IMG/VR virus record: IMGVR_UViG_3300034374_009254
Location: 1-64,000 of that record
Origin: a virus
Reading direction: 5' to 3' (one strand)
DNA length: 64,000 nucleotides
Each line of letters opens with the position of its first letter. Position 1 is the first letter of the stretch. Below the pieces are notes generated by a model. The model had not been told where the DNA came from and did no database searches. It saw nothing but the letters and a program-made list of their open reading frames with translations. Shown here in pieces: positions 20,215 to 28,096 of the stretch. The translations under genes were made by a program, and so were the position numbers.

Positions 20215-21028
20215 AAAGCTTGAGTCAAACTCAACGCTAATTGTAGACGCCCTGAACTTAGCTTTTAGATGGAAGCACCAAGGAAGAACAGACTTTCGAT
20301 ATGACTTTGATAGAACAATACAAAGTTTAGCAGTATCTTACTCATGTAGTCGTATTATAGTTGCATCAGATTGGGGCTCCTCTTCTTATAGAAAAATTAT
20401 AAGCGATAAGTATAAGCAAAATCGAAAAGATAAGTTTGCAGAGCAAACAGAAGAAGAAAAGATTGCTTTTGAAGAGTTTTTTGAAGAGTATGAAGCAAGT
20501 CTAGAAGTAGCCGCAGAAAATTACATGGTGCTTCGATATCAAGGAGTGGAGGCAGATGATATTGCAGCCCACCTTGTAAAATACAAAGAAAAGTATAATT
20601 TAGGATCTATTTGGCTAATCTCAAGTGACCGAGACTGGGACCTACTAATAAAAGAAGATGTTAGTAGATTTTCTTATGTAACGAGGAAGGAAGTTACGCT
20701 AGAAAACTGGGATACACACTACGACTGTACGCCGGAAGAATATATCTCCGTAAAATGTTTAATGGGAGACAAGGGCGATAATGTTGAAGGGTTTCCAGGT
20801 ATCGGACCAAAAAGAGCTGTAAGCTTGGTAAAAGAGTATGGAAGTGCTTATGATATATATGAAGCAATTCCTATAAATAGTAGATATAAATTTATTCAAG
20901 GACTTAATGAAAATCCAGATCAAATATTAAGAAACTATGAATTAATGGATTTAATCACATACTGTGATGATGCTCTAGGTAAAAATTACTTAGAAGATAT
21001 TCGAGGGAGAATGTTGGGTGAGTTATAA
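20195..21028 (+). CDS. 5'-3' exonuclease / flap endonuclease (T5 D15 type)
   Basis: 277 residues of the FEN family, which removes RNA primers and 5' flaps. Visible metal-site acids: IVDALNLAFR at the N-terminus, VASDWGSSSYRK, YQGVEADDIAAH, ISSDRDWDLL and MGDKGDNVEGFPGIGPKRAV, the last including the helix-2-turn-helix that grips DNA. This set matches T5 D15 and the 5' nuclease domain of Pol I, which is absent from the phage polymerase. It overlaps the ribonucleotide reductase gene by 11 bases. The D10-D12-D13-D15 order of T5 is kept. Confidence 0.93.
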   Translation: MGFSFNEKLESNSTLIVDALNLAFRWKHQGRTDFRYDFDRTIQSLAVSYSCSRIIVASDWGSSSYRKIISDKYKQNRKDKFAEQTEEEKIAFEEFFEEYEASLEVAAENYMVLRYQGVEADDIAAHLVKYKEKYNLGSIWLISSDRDWDLLIKEDVSRFSYVTRKEVTLENWDTHYDCTPEEYISVKCLMGDKGDNVEGFPGIGPKRAVSLVKEYGSAYDIYEAIPINSRYKFIQGLNENPDQILRNYELMDLITYCDDALGKNYLEDIRGRMLGEL

Positions 21029-22799
21029 TATAAAAGTTGATTATGCGCGAGACGCGTATCTTTCTGAATTTAGTAAAAAAACTTTATCAGATAGATACAT
21101 GATTGATGGTGAGTTATCACCTCAAGATGCTTTCGCGCGTGCTGCAAAAGCATTTGCTAATGATGAAGCTCATGCTCAGAGACTATATGACTATGCTAGT
21201 AAACTTTGGTTTATGTTTAGTACCCCGGTTCTTTCAAATGGAGGGACTACTCGAGGATTGCCAATTAGTTGTTTCCTAAACTATGTAGAGGACAGTCGCG
21301 AAGGCATCACAAATCATTACACCGAGAATGCTTTTTTAAGTAGTGTTGGCGGAGGTGTCGGAGGATGTTGGAACGGGGTTCGGAGTGTAGGCTCGAAAAC
21401 GAGCAATGGCTCCGAGAGTACTGGAGTTATTCCGTTTATGAAAGTTGTTGATGCCGAAATGCTTGCATTTAGTCAAGGCGTCACTCGACGAGGTAGCTAT
21501 GCAGCATATCTCGATATGTCCCACCCTGAAATAGAGGAATTTTTAGATGTTCGAAAACCCACTGGAGGCGATATTAACCGCAAGTCTACTAATCTACATC
21601 ATGGAGTGGTGGTACCAGATAGATTTATGGCCCTTATAGAAGGGGCTACAAGAGAGGAAGGATTTGACGATAGCTGGGATCTTCGTGATCCTCATACGGG
21701 TCGTATTGTAAAAACTGTGTCTGCAAAAACACTTTGGGTAAAACTTATTCAAAATCGTGTAGAAACCGGAGAACCTTACATTATGTTTGGGGATACCGTA
21801 CAAGATGCCTTGCCTGATTGTCAAAAAGAGAAAGGACTAAAAGTACATCATTCAAATCTTTGTAGTGAGATTACACTTGCTACAGCAGAAGATAGAACAG
21901 CAGTATGCTGCTTGTCAAGTGTAAATCTGGAAGAGTTTGATGAATGGCAGCATAATCCTCTTTTTATTCCTGATCTAATTGGAATGCTTGATAATGTATT
22001 GACTTACTTTATTGATAACGCACCTCGAGAGCTATGGAGAGCTGCACATAGTGCTATGCAAGAAAGAAGTATTGGACTAGGTGCAATGGGATTTCATGCC
22101 TACTTGCAAAGACACAATCAACCATTTGAAGGTATAATGGCAAAGAGTGCAAACATGAGAATGTTTAAGCACATAAAATCGGAGGCGGATCGTGCAACTC
22201 GTGAATTGGCTATTGAAAGGGGTGAAGCACCTGATGCAGTTGGTTATGGAGTTCGGAACGTTCATTTGCTCGCTGTTGCTCCTAATGCTAGTAGTTCCAT
22301 TATTTGCGGTAATACTAGTCCAAGTATCGAGCCTTATCGCGCTAATGCGTTTACTCAAAAAACTAAATCAGGATCCAGCTTACAAAAAAATGAATATCTA
22401 GAGCACATTCTTCAAGAGTTAGGAGAAGATACAGATGAAGTATGGAAAGGAATTATTACAAACGGCGGTTCGGTTCAACATCTTGACTTTCTTGATGATT
22501 GGACAAAAGACGTCTTTAAAACTGCAGTGGAAATTGACCAAAGATGGGTTATCGATCTTGCAGCCGATCGACAACAATATATCTGTCAAAGTCAATCTTT
22601 AAATGTATTTTTTCCTGCAAATGTATCAAAGCAAGAACTTCATGCTATTCATATGATGGCATGGAAAAAGAAAGTAAAAACTTTATATTATTTAAGAAGT
22701 GAAGCGTACAAGCGAGCAGAAAAAGTATCTGATGAAGCATTACGTCAGTACATTTTTGATAGCATTGACGAAGGCGCGTGTTTAGCGTGTGAGGGTTAA
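21018..22799 (+). CDS. nrdA: Class I ribonucleotide reductase, large subunit
   Basis: 593 residues; reduces ribonucleoside diphosphates to supply dNTPs. The redox and radical residues are present: Cys85 (ISCFLNYV), thiyl Cys282 with Glu284 (SNLCSEI), partner Cys297 (CLSSVNLEEF), the substrate loop NASSSIICGNTSPSIEPYRA, the Tyr pair in KTLYYLR and the C-terminal Cys588/Cys591 in CLACEG. The N-terminal ATP cone of E. coli NrdA is missing, so dATP overall activity inhibition is probably lost. The GTG start at 21018 overlaps the exonuclease gene. The gene is paired with nrdB. Confidence 0.95.
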   Translation: MSYNIKVDYARDAYLSEFSKKTLSDRYMIDGELSPQDAFARAAKAFANDEAHAQRLYDYASKLWFMFSTPVLSNGGTTRGLPISCFLNYVEDSREGITNHYTENAFLSSVGGGVGGCWNGVRSVGSKTSNGSESTGVIPFMKVVDAEMLAFSQGVTRRGSYAAYLDMSHPEIEEFLDVRKPTGGDINRKSTNLHHGVVVPDRFMALIEGATREEGFDDSWDLRDPHTGRIVKTVSAKTLWVKLIQNRVETGEPYIMFGDTVQDALPDCQKEKGLKVHHSNLCSEITLATAEDRTAVCCLSSVNLEEFDEWQHNPLFIPDLIGMLDNVLTYFIDNAPRELWRAAHSAMQERSIGLGAMGFHAYLQRHNQPFEGIMAKSANMRMFKHIKSEADRATRELAIERGEAPDAVGYGVRNVHLLAVAPNASSSIICGNTSPSIEPYRANAFTQKTKSGSSLQKNEYLEHILQELGEDTDEVWKGIITNGGSVQHLDFLDDWTKDVFKTAVEIDQRWVIDLAADRQQYICQSQSLNVFFPANVSKQELHAIHMMAWKKKVKTLYYLRSEAYKRAEKVSDEALRQYIFDSIDEGACLACEG

Positions 22800-22800
22800 T

Positions 22801-23763
22801 ATGAGTAATTTGTTACATGAAAGAGAATATTATAAGCCATTTAATTATCCGTGGGCTTATGAACATTATAAAACACAACAGCACATGCACTGGCTTCCTG
22901 ACGAAGTAAATCTTGCTGATGATCTTCGAGACTATAGGGATAAACTAACTCCTGAGAATCGCAGACTTATTAATCAAATTTTTAGATTTTTTACACAGGC
23001 TGATGTAGATGTTTGCTGTGGATATGCAAAACACTATCTGCCTACATTTAAGCAGCCTGAAGTAAGAATGATGCTATCTGCTTTTGCAGCAATGGAAGCG
23101 GTGCACCAAGAAGCTTACTCTTTATTGCTTGAAACTCTTGGTTTTGGAGACGACGAATACCAAAAGTTTTTTGAGCATAAAGAAATGATGGATAAACACG
23201 AGTACCTTTCAAATTTTGGAATGGACAGTCCAATGAATATTGCAAAAACTATGGCAATTTACTCTGGATTTACAGAAGGAGTACAATTATTTAGTAGTTT
23301 TGCAATTCTACTGAATTTTCCAAGACATAACCTTATGAAAGGTATGGGGCAAATTATAACTTGGTCAGTTCGTGACGAAACTCTTCATGTAGAAGGTATG
23401 AGTCAATTGTTTCGAACATTCATAAAAGAGCATCCCGAGCTGTGGAACGATGATCTAAAGTATGAGATTTATTGTGCTGCAGAGCGTACTGTAGAATTAG
23501 AAGATGCTTTTATTGATTTATGCTTTGCTGGAGCATCTATACCTGATTTGACTCCAGAGGAAGTAAAAGAATATATTCGATACATTGCAGACCGTAGGCT
23601 TTTAGGTCTTGGAATGAAGAAAATATTTGGAAGTGAAAATAATCCTTTACCCTGGCTTGACTATATGTTGAATGGAGTAGAGCATACTAACTTTTTTGAA
23701 AACCGTGCCACAGAGTATGCTCGTGCGAGCACTACTGGAAACTGGCAAGATATATTTAAATAG
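22801..23763 (+). CDS. nrdB: Class I ribonucleotide reductase, small subunit
   Basis: 320-residue ferritin-like radical-generating subunit. The metal ligands fit the family: Asp68, Glu99 and His102 (MEAVHQEAYS), Glu159 (SGFTEGVQLF), Glu193 and His196 (RDETLHVEG). The radical-tyrosine position is Tyr106, four residues after His102 as in E. coli (H118/Y122), so this is a tyrosyl-radical type, not one of the tyrosine-less phage forms. Whether the site holds iron or manganese cannot be told. It starts 1 base after nrdA. ATG at 22801 is chosen over upstream in-frame codons inside nrdA. Confidence 0.95.
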   Translation: MSNLLHEREYYKPFNYPWAYEHYKTQQHMHWLPDEVNLADDLRDYRDKLTPENRRLINQIFRFFTQADVDVCCGYAKHYLPTFKQPEVRMMLSAFAAMEAVHQEAYSLLLETLGFGDDEYQKFFEHKEMMDKHEYLSNFGMDSPMNIAKTMAIYSGFTEGVQLFSSFAILLNFPRHNLMKGMGQIITWSVRDETLHVEGMSQLFRTFIKEHPELWNDDLKYEIYCAAERTVELEDAFIDLCFAGASIPDLTPEEVKEYIRYIADRRLLGLGMKKIFGSENNPLPWLDYMLNGVEHTNFFENRATEYARASTTGNWQDIFK

Positions 23764-23772
23764 GAATAAATT

Positions 23773-24039
23773 ATGACTGAAGAAATTGAAGATCGTCCAA
23801 AAATAACTTTTGACGGAGAAGAGTATATCTATGCAGATTTACCCGATCTAGCAAAATATTATGTAGGACAACTACAAACACTGAACAAGGAAATAACCGC
23901 TTCTCAAAGTGCCACGCACAGACTGGAGCTTTCTAGAGAAGGGTTTATTAACTTGTTAAGACTTGAAATAAATAAAGAAAGCGAAGAAATAACTCCCATA
24001 CCGGAGATTGATGTAGAGGAGGCCGCTAAAGATGAGTGA
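23773..24039 (+). CDS. Small phage protein resembling DUF6447
   Basis: 88 residues with the pattern ITFDGEEYIYADLPDLAKYY, then a helical part VGQLQTLNKEITASQSATHR ... GFINLLRLEI. The D-G-x-x-Y strand followed by a coiled coil is what I remember of DUF6447-type small proteins. Function unknown. The C-terminus is acidic. The start is 9 bases after nrdB and overlaps the next gene by 8 bases. It is probably co-transcribed with ribonucleotide reductase. Confidence 0.65.
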   Translation: MTEEIEDRPKITFDGEEYIYADLPDLAKYYVGQLQTLNKEITASQSATHRLELSREGFINLLRLEINKESEEITPIPEIDVEEAAKDE

Positions 24040-24286
24040 TATTGATATTCCCTTGGCCCCAGAAGAGGGGTGGGAAGAGTCCCCCGATAATTTAGCTCGT
24101 CAGCCAAAAGTAAAAAGTGAAGGGGTTGATCCAAATAATTTATCTGAAAGAGCAATAACATATTTGGCTCAAATTCAAGACTTACAACAGCAACTTGAAC
24201 AAGAACATTTAAAAGTTCAACGTCTTGAAATGGCTATAAAAGGATTTAGTATCGCACTTCAAGAAGAAATGAAAAAGGGGCAATAA
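24032..24286 (+). CDS. Coiled-coil hypothetical protein (84 aa)
   Basis: An acidic, Pro-rich N-terminus is followed by a coiled coil from about residue 35 to 75 (LSERAITYLAQIQDLQQQLE, then VQRLEMAIKGFSIALQEEMK). It looks related in plan to the preceding gene, which also ends in a coiled coil, and the two may form a complex; this is inference. Its stop codon lies inside the loop of the bidirectional terminator that ends the rightward half. Confidence 0.65.
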   Translation: MSDIDIPLAPEEGWEESPDNLARQPKVKSEGVDPNNLSERAITYLAQIQDLQQQLEQEHLKVQRLEMAIKGFSIALQEEMKKGQ

Positions 24287-24297
24287 GCCCCTTTTTT
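24272..24297. terminator. Bidirectional terminator between convergent genome halves
   Basis: AAAAAGGGGC-AATAA-GCCCCTTTTTT: a 5-bp GC stem with A-tract before and T-tract after, so it works on both strands. The + strand gene at 24032 stops inside it, and the - strand fibre gene stops at 24299. Confidence 0.92.
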
Positions 24298-24298
24298 A

Positions 24299-26797
24299 TT
24301 ATCCCTGTAACGCTGCTGTGGGTGGTGTGAAGTTTGCTGTGTATCGAGCGACGCCTTTGGTGATGCGCGCATCTGATATATAACCAGTAAAGTAATTAGC
24401 AAACCCACTGCTTGTAGTTATTGCCCCCACAGTTACAGATTCTCCTGATCCGGGACCGGTTAAACTACTAGAAGTAGCAACGCTCAAAACTTGCGTTCCA
24501 TCAATAAACAACTTTAAAGTTCCGTTTTCTCGACTAGCCGCGACGTGTTGCCATTGATTAGTGACAATTGCCGTACTGCTTGCCCGATTTGTAGTGCCGT
24601 CGAACAAACTTAAATAGTTGTTCGTGTGTGCCCTAAAAATAAATCCAGCGGTAGTGCCTGACCAATGCTCTGCTATAAATGTGTCGTTAGAATTTAACGT
24701 TGTTGGGTATACCCAAGCCTCTAAAGTAAAATCTCCAGTTCCAAGCTCTGCACTATCAGAGGTAGAGATGCTATCACCCGTCCCATCAAAATACATTGAC
24801 GAAGTTAGGTACTTGCTCTGAGTTGTAGATGACTTCACATCACCACTGAGTGTTAATGTTTGCAATGACTGCGACTTATCAATGATGCCTGCGTTTGTAC
24901 CACTAAGAAGAAGTTTAGTATTAGTGATAGCTGTTAATGGTGTAGTAGGAATAGTTAAAGAAGTTCCTTGATATGCGCTAGGAATCGTACCTCGAATAAT
25001 TCGGAGATCTGAGATGTTTCCAGCCCATGCTTGTTGATCTTGAGAGTAACGGCTAGCAATAATAAGACTATTTGAGTTATAATCTCCTGTATCTGATACA
25101 CTTGCTTCCGATACTCCATTTACAAATAATTTTCTTGTTCCGTTATATCTAACAACAGCTACATGATACCATTGATTTAATGTTTTTGTTGTTCCTGTTA
25201 ATTGCGACGAGAGAGGCTCAGAATAACTAGCGAATTGATTAGAGGAGGTAAAAGCTAAATTTAATCCATTTGCCGCGCCTCTATTATCAACAACTTGAGC
25301 TGCACCACTAGGAGTTGCTGTTGGATATACCCACGCTTCTATTACAAAATCATCTGAGGTTCCAAATTCAAAATCACTAGAGGTTACACTTAAATAATTT
25401 GTTCCGGTTCCATCATTTGTTAAAGACCCGCCATTGTCTGCAGCAGAATATCTTTCATATTTATAAGGAGAGAAAGGAGCCAACTCTCCATTCGTCCATG
25501 TTATAGATTCTGTGTCGGCCGCGTCATATGTAAAAGTAGGTCTATTAGAGAAAAGTAAGAGTGATGTACCAGATATAGCAGTTAGGGACTCAGTTGGTAC
25601 ATCATACGTAGCACCACTATAAACAGCAGTGCCTTTTACTACTCGATAATCTTTAAGGTATCCTCCCCCAGCATCTGCAACCCCACCACCTGCAAAGGAG
25701 TTTTTAAACAAACTCCATCTATTTGCATCTAGTGACTGGGTAAACGAGGCTGTAGCATTTCTAGAACCGTCTACGTATGCTTCTAACGTACCGCTATTTC
25801 TTTGTAAAGCAATGTGGTGCCAGCTACGGGCTGTAATAGGACCGCCAGTTGTTACAATGCGTTGCACGTTACCAGTTGCAACTTGATAGTTTCCATCTGT
25901 TCCGATAGAAAATGCACCAATGTATTGGTTTCCGTTTGTTTCTGAAGGACGAAGGTCTGCAAGAATGATTCCAGATGATAAATCATTTAGCCAGACCCAC
26001 ATCTCTATAGTAAAATCGCCAGTACCAAAATCTAATGCAGCAGTAGGAGATAGGATCTGAAAATAGTCTGTTCCACTTCCATCCCAGTAATAACTATACC
26101 CGCCGTGTCGATAAGGGCTAAACGTACTTTGAGTTACATTTCCAGTAGCAGTAATCGTATGACTGTTGGTACTTGAATCTATAAAATTATTATTAACTTG
26201 ATTATTCGTACCTACAGAAGTGATAAGTGCAGTCGTATAGTTACTATTTTCAATAATAAACTGTAAAGTAAAGCTGCTTACTGCTGTCGCAATATTGACT
26301 CCATCACTTGCACGGAATGTAAGTGAGAATGTTCCTGCATTCACATCGTTTGTAGAAGGAGTAATCGTAAATACATTTGCATTCTGAGTAACTGTAGCGA
26401 TACTACCTGAAGTATCGCTTGCAATACTATAAGTAATCGGCAATCCTTCTGGATCTGTAGCCACAATTGTAATTGTAGTTGCGGTGCCATCACTTGCAAG
26501 TATATAAGAAGAATCAGGCTGAGTAGTCCAAGTGGGAGTGCTATTTACAAGTGCAATATTATACCAACCGGAACCATTCCAAATGTAAAGACGATTTGTG
26601 CCGCTTACAAATGCTTGATCTCCTGTTAGTGCAGTTCCAGGCAAATCGTTTACAGTTGCATAAGTTTTAGCTGTGGGGCCTACAACTTCTGTAGCTGTAG
26701 TATCCCACTTATTTTTTGCACTATTGTATGTGTAAGTTTTTCCGCTGATTACTTGCGTTGCTCCATCTGCGGGACTGTCTGTAAAATTAATTGCCAT
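24299..26797 (-). CDS. Tail fibre / receptor-binding candidate with three LamG domains
   Basis: 832 residues from MAINFTDSPADG (start at 26797 in a TAATG overlap, with GGTGGA upstream). Module order: adaptor (1-35); LYIWNGSGWYNIALVN module (about 60-85); Ig-like repeat (about 90-185, TDPEGLPITYSIASD ... SLTFRASDGVNIA); then three concanavalin/LamG-type domains (about 200-400, 430-615, 640-832), each with GTGDFTIEMWVW-like strands and closing on YTANFTPPTAAL. LamG folds bind glycans, so host-surface recognition is likely. This is the last gene of the leftward run. It could be one of several alternative fibres or part of a composite tip. Confidence 0.78.
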   Translation of the reverse strand: MAINFTDSPADGATQVISGKTYTYNSAKNKWDTTATEVVGPTAKTYATVNDLPGTALTGDQAFVSGTNRLYIWNGSGWYNIALVNSTPTWTTQPDSSYILASDGTATTITIVATDPEGLPITYSIASDTSGSIATVTQNANVFTITPSTNDVNAGTFSLTFRASDGVNIATAVSSFTLQFIIENSNYTTALITSVGTNNQVNNNFIDSSTNSHTITATGNVTQSTFSPYRHGGYSYYWDGSGTDYFQILSPTAALDFGTGDFTIEMWVWLNDLSSGIILADLRPSETNGNQYIGAFSIGTDGNYQVATGNVQRIVTTGGPITARSWHHIALQRNSGTLEAYVDGSRNATASFTQSLDANRWSLFKNSFAGGGVADAGGGYLKDYRVVKGTAVYSGATYDVPTESLTAISGTSLLLFSNRPTFTYDAADTESITWTNGELAPFSPYKYERYSAADNGGSLTNDGTGTNYLSVTSSDFEFGTSDDFVIEAWVYPTATPSGAAQVVDNRGAANGLNLAFTSSNQFASYSEPLSSQLTGTTKTLNQWYHVAVVRYNGTRKLFVNGVSEASVSDTGDYNSNSLIIASRYSQDQQAWAGNISDLRIIRGTIPSAYQGTSLTIPTTPLTAITNTKLLLSGTNAGIIDKSQSLQTLTLSGDVKSSTTQSKYLTSSMYFDGTGDSISTSDSAELGTGDFTLEAWVYPTTLNSNDTFIAEHWSGTTAGFIFRAHTNNYLSLFDGTTNRASSTAIVTNQWQHVAASRENGTLKLFIDGTQVLSVATSSSLTGPGSGESVTVGAITTSSGFANYFTGYISDARITKGVARYTANFTPPTAALQG

Positions 26798-28092
26798 TAT
26801 GTCCACCTCAATAGTATTATGCCAGAACCTCCAGCACCCGCTGCAGCTTGAACACTGCTTCGAAATTGGCCTCCACCGCCGCCGCTTCCTGTATTAGCAA
26901 GTCCATTCGTCGCGTTTTGTTCTCCATTTGTATTGTTTGAGCCATTTCCTCCTCCGCCATAACCTCCTGAAGATGTACCAGCAGATGCATTAGCTTCTAT
27001 TGCACCCCCTCCGCCCCCTGCAATGTACCAAGTTCCATTTACTTCTTCACCTGCAGATGCTCCTTGAAGCCAATCAGAATATGTAGAACTTCCTACACCT
27101 CCATCGCTCATTCCCGCTGTGTAGGAACCACAGTCTGTTCCACCATTAGAGCCTACGGCACCTGCTCCTCCGCCACCACCTGCTGAAGAGCAACCAGTTC
27201 CTCCGCTTTGGCCGCCAGCATTTCCTTGTCCAGCGGTACCTGCACCACCTGCTGAGGGAGATCCGTCGCGACCTCCACCTCCTCCAGATCCGCCCGATGA
27301 TCCTGCAGTTCCATAAGCTCCACCGGCACCACCACCAATCGCATCAGTTTGCCCGGTAAATGTAGAATTTGATCCATTCGATCCTACTGCTCCTCCGTCA
27401 CCTACTATAGCAGAATAAGTTCCTGCAGCAAGAGATTGATTTGAAGCATACACAAGGCCTCCTGCTCCTCCTCCGCCACCGCCGTTTGTTCCTGTGCCTC
27501 CGCCTCCACCACCGCCTGCAATAATTAGTATATCTGCAGTTATAGATGAATTAAGTACAAAATTTCCATCAGCAGTAAATTTTGCATAATTATATGTAGT
27601 GCCGCCTGATGTATATGTACCTAAACTTCCTCCTCCAGTAACAGAAGGCAAATCAGTTGCACCATCTTTGCTGAATAAAGTCCAATCAGTTGTTGATTTT
27701 GCAATTGCAAATTGTCCTGTACTAGTAATGTAAGCTAAATCTCCTATTACATTATTACTCGTAGGTAAATCAGAAACTGCACTATATGTTGTAATACTAG
27801 CATCAGCTCCGTCGGCACCATCAGCACCATCAGCACCATCTGAGCCGCCCGAAGGATTCATTTGAACCCATTGATTTGAAGATCCATCATTGTAGTAAAC
27901 ATATGTTTTTGCTACACTGGAATCAAACCATAAATCTCCACCCCCGGGGTTACTCGGAGGAGTATCTGAGATTGTAACAGCTTCTCCAGCAGCAGCCTTC
28001 CACACACCTTTTGTTGAATTATATGTATATACAGTACCGCCAAATGTATGTGTGGCTCCGTTTGAGGGACTGCTTGGAAAGTTCGTTGCCAT
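26797..28092 (-). CDS. Fibre-type protein with glycine-rich C-terminal domain
   Basis: 431 residues: adaptor MATNFPSSPSNGATH (1-37), a GDLWFDSSVAKTYVYYNDG module, four collagen-like GAD triplets (about 90-103), a second YSAVSDLPTSNNVIGDLAYI module, then from about 190 a Gly-rich domain (IIAGGGGGGGTGTNGG and similar runs) ending GSGIILLRWT. Gly-rich polyproline-II-bundle tips act as receptor-binding heads in other phages, so this is a candidate adhesin tip. It has no Ig-like or LamG domain. It shares the adaptor with six other genes here. Confidence 0.75.
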   Translation of the reverse strand: MATNFPSSPSNGATHTFGGTVYTYNSTKGVWKAAAGEAVTISDTPPSNPGGGDLWFDSSVAKTYVYYNDGSSNQWVQMNPSGGSDGADGADGADGADASITTYSAVSDLPTSNNVIGDLAYITSTGQFAIAKSTTDWTLFSKDGATDLPSVTGGGSLGTYTSGGTTYNYAKFTADGNFVLNSSITADILIIAGGGGGGGTGTNGGGGGGAGGLVYASNQSLAAGTYSAIVGDGGAVGSNGSNSTFTGQTDAIGGGAGGAYGTAGSSGGSGGGGGRDGSPSAGGAGTAGQGNAGGQSGGTGCSSAGGGGGAGAVGSNGGTDCGSYTAGMSDGGVGSSTYSDWLQGASAGEEVNGTWYIAGGGGGAIEANASAGTSSGGYGGGGNGSNNTNGEQNATNGLANTGSGGGGGQFRSSVQAAAGAGGSGIILLRWT

Positions 28093-28096
28093 AATA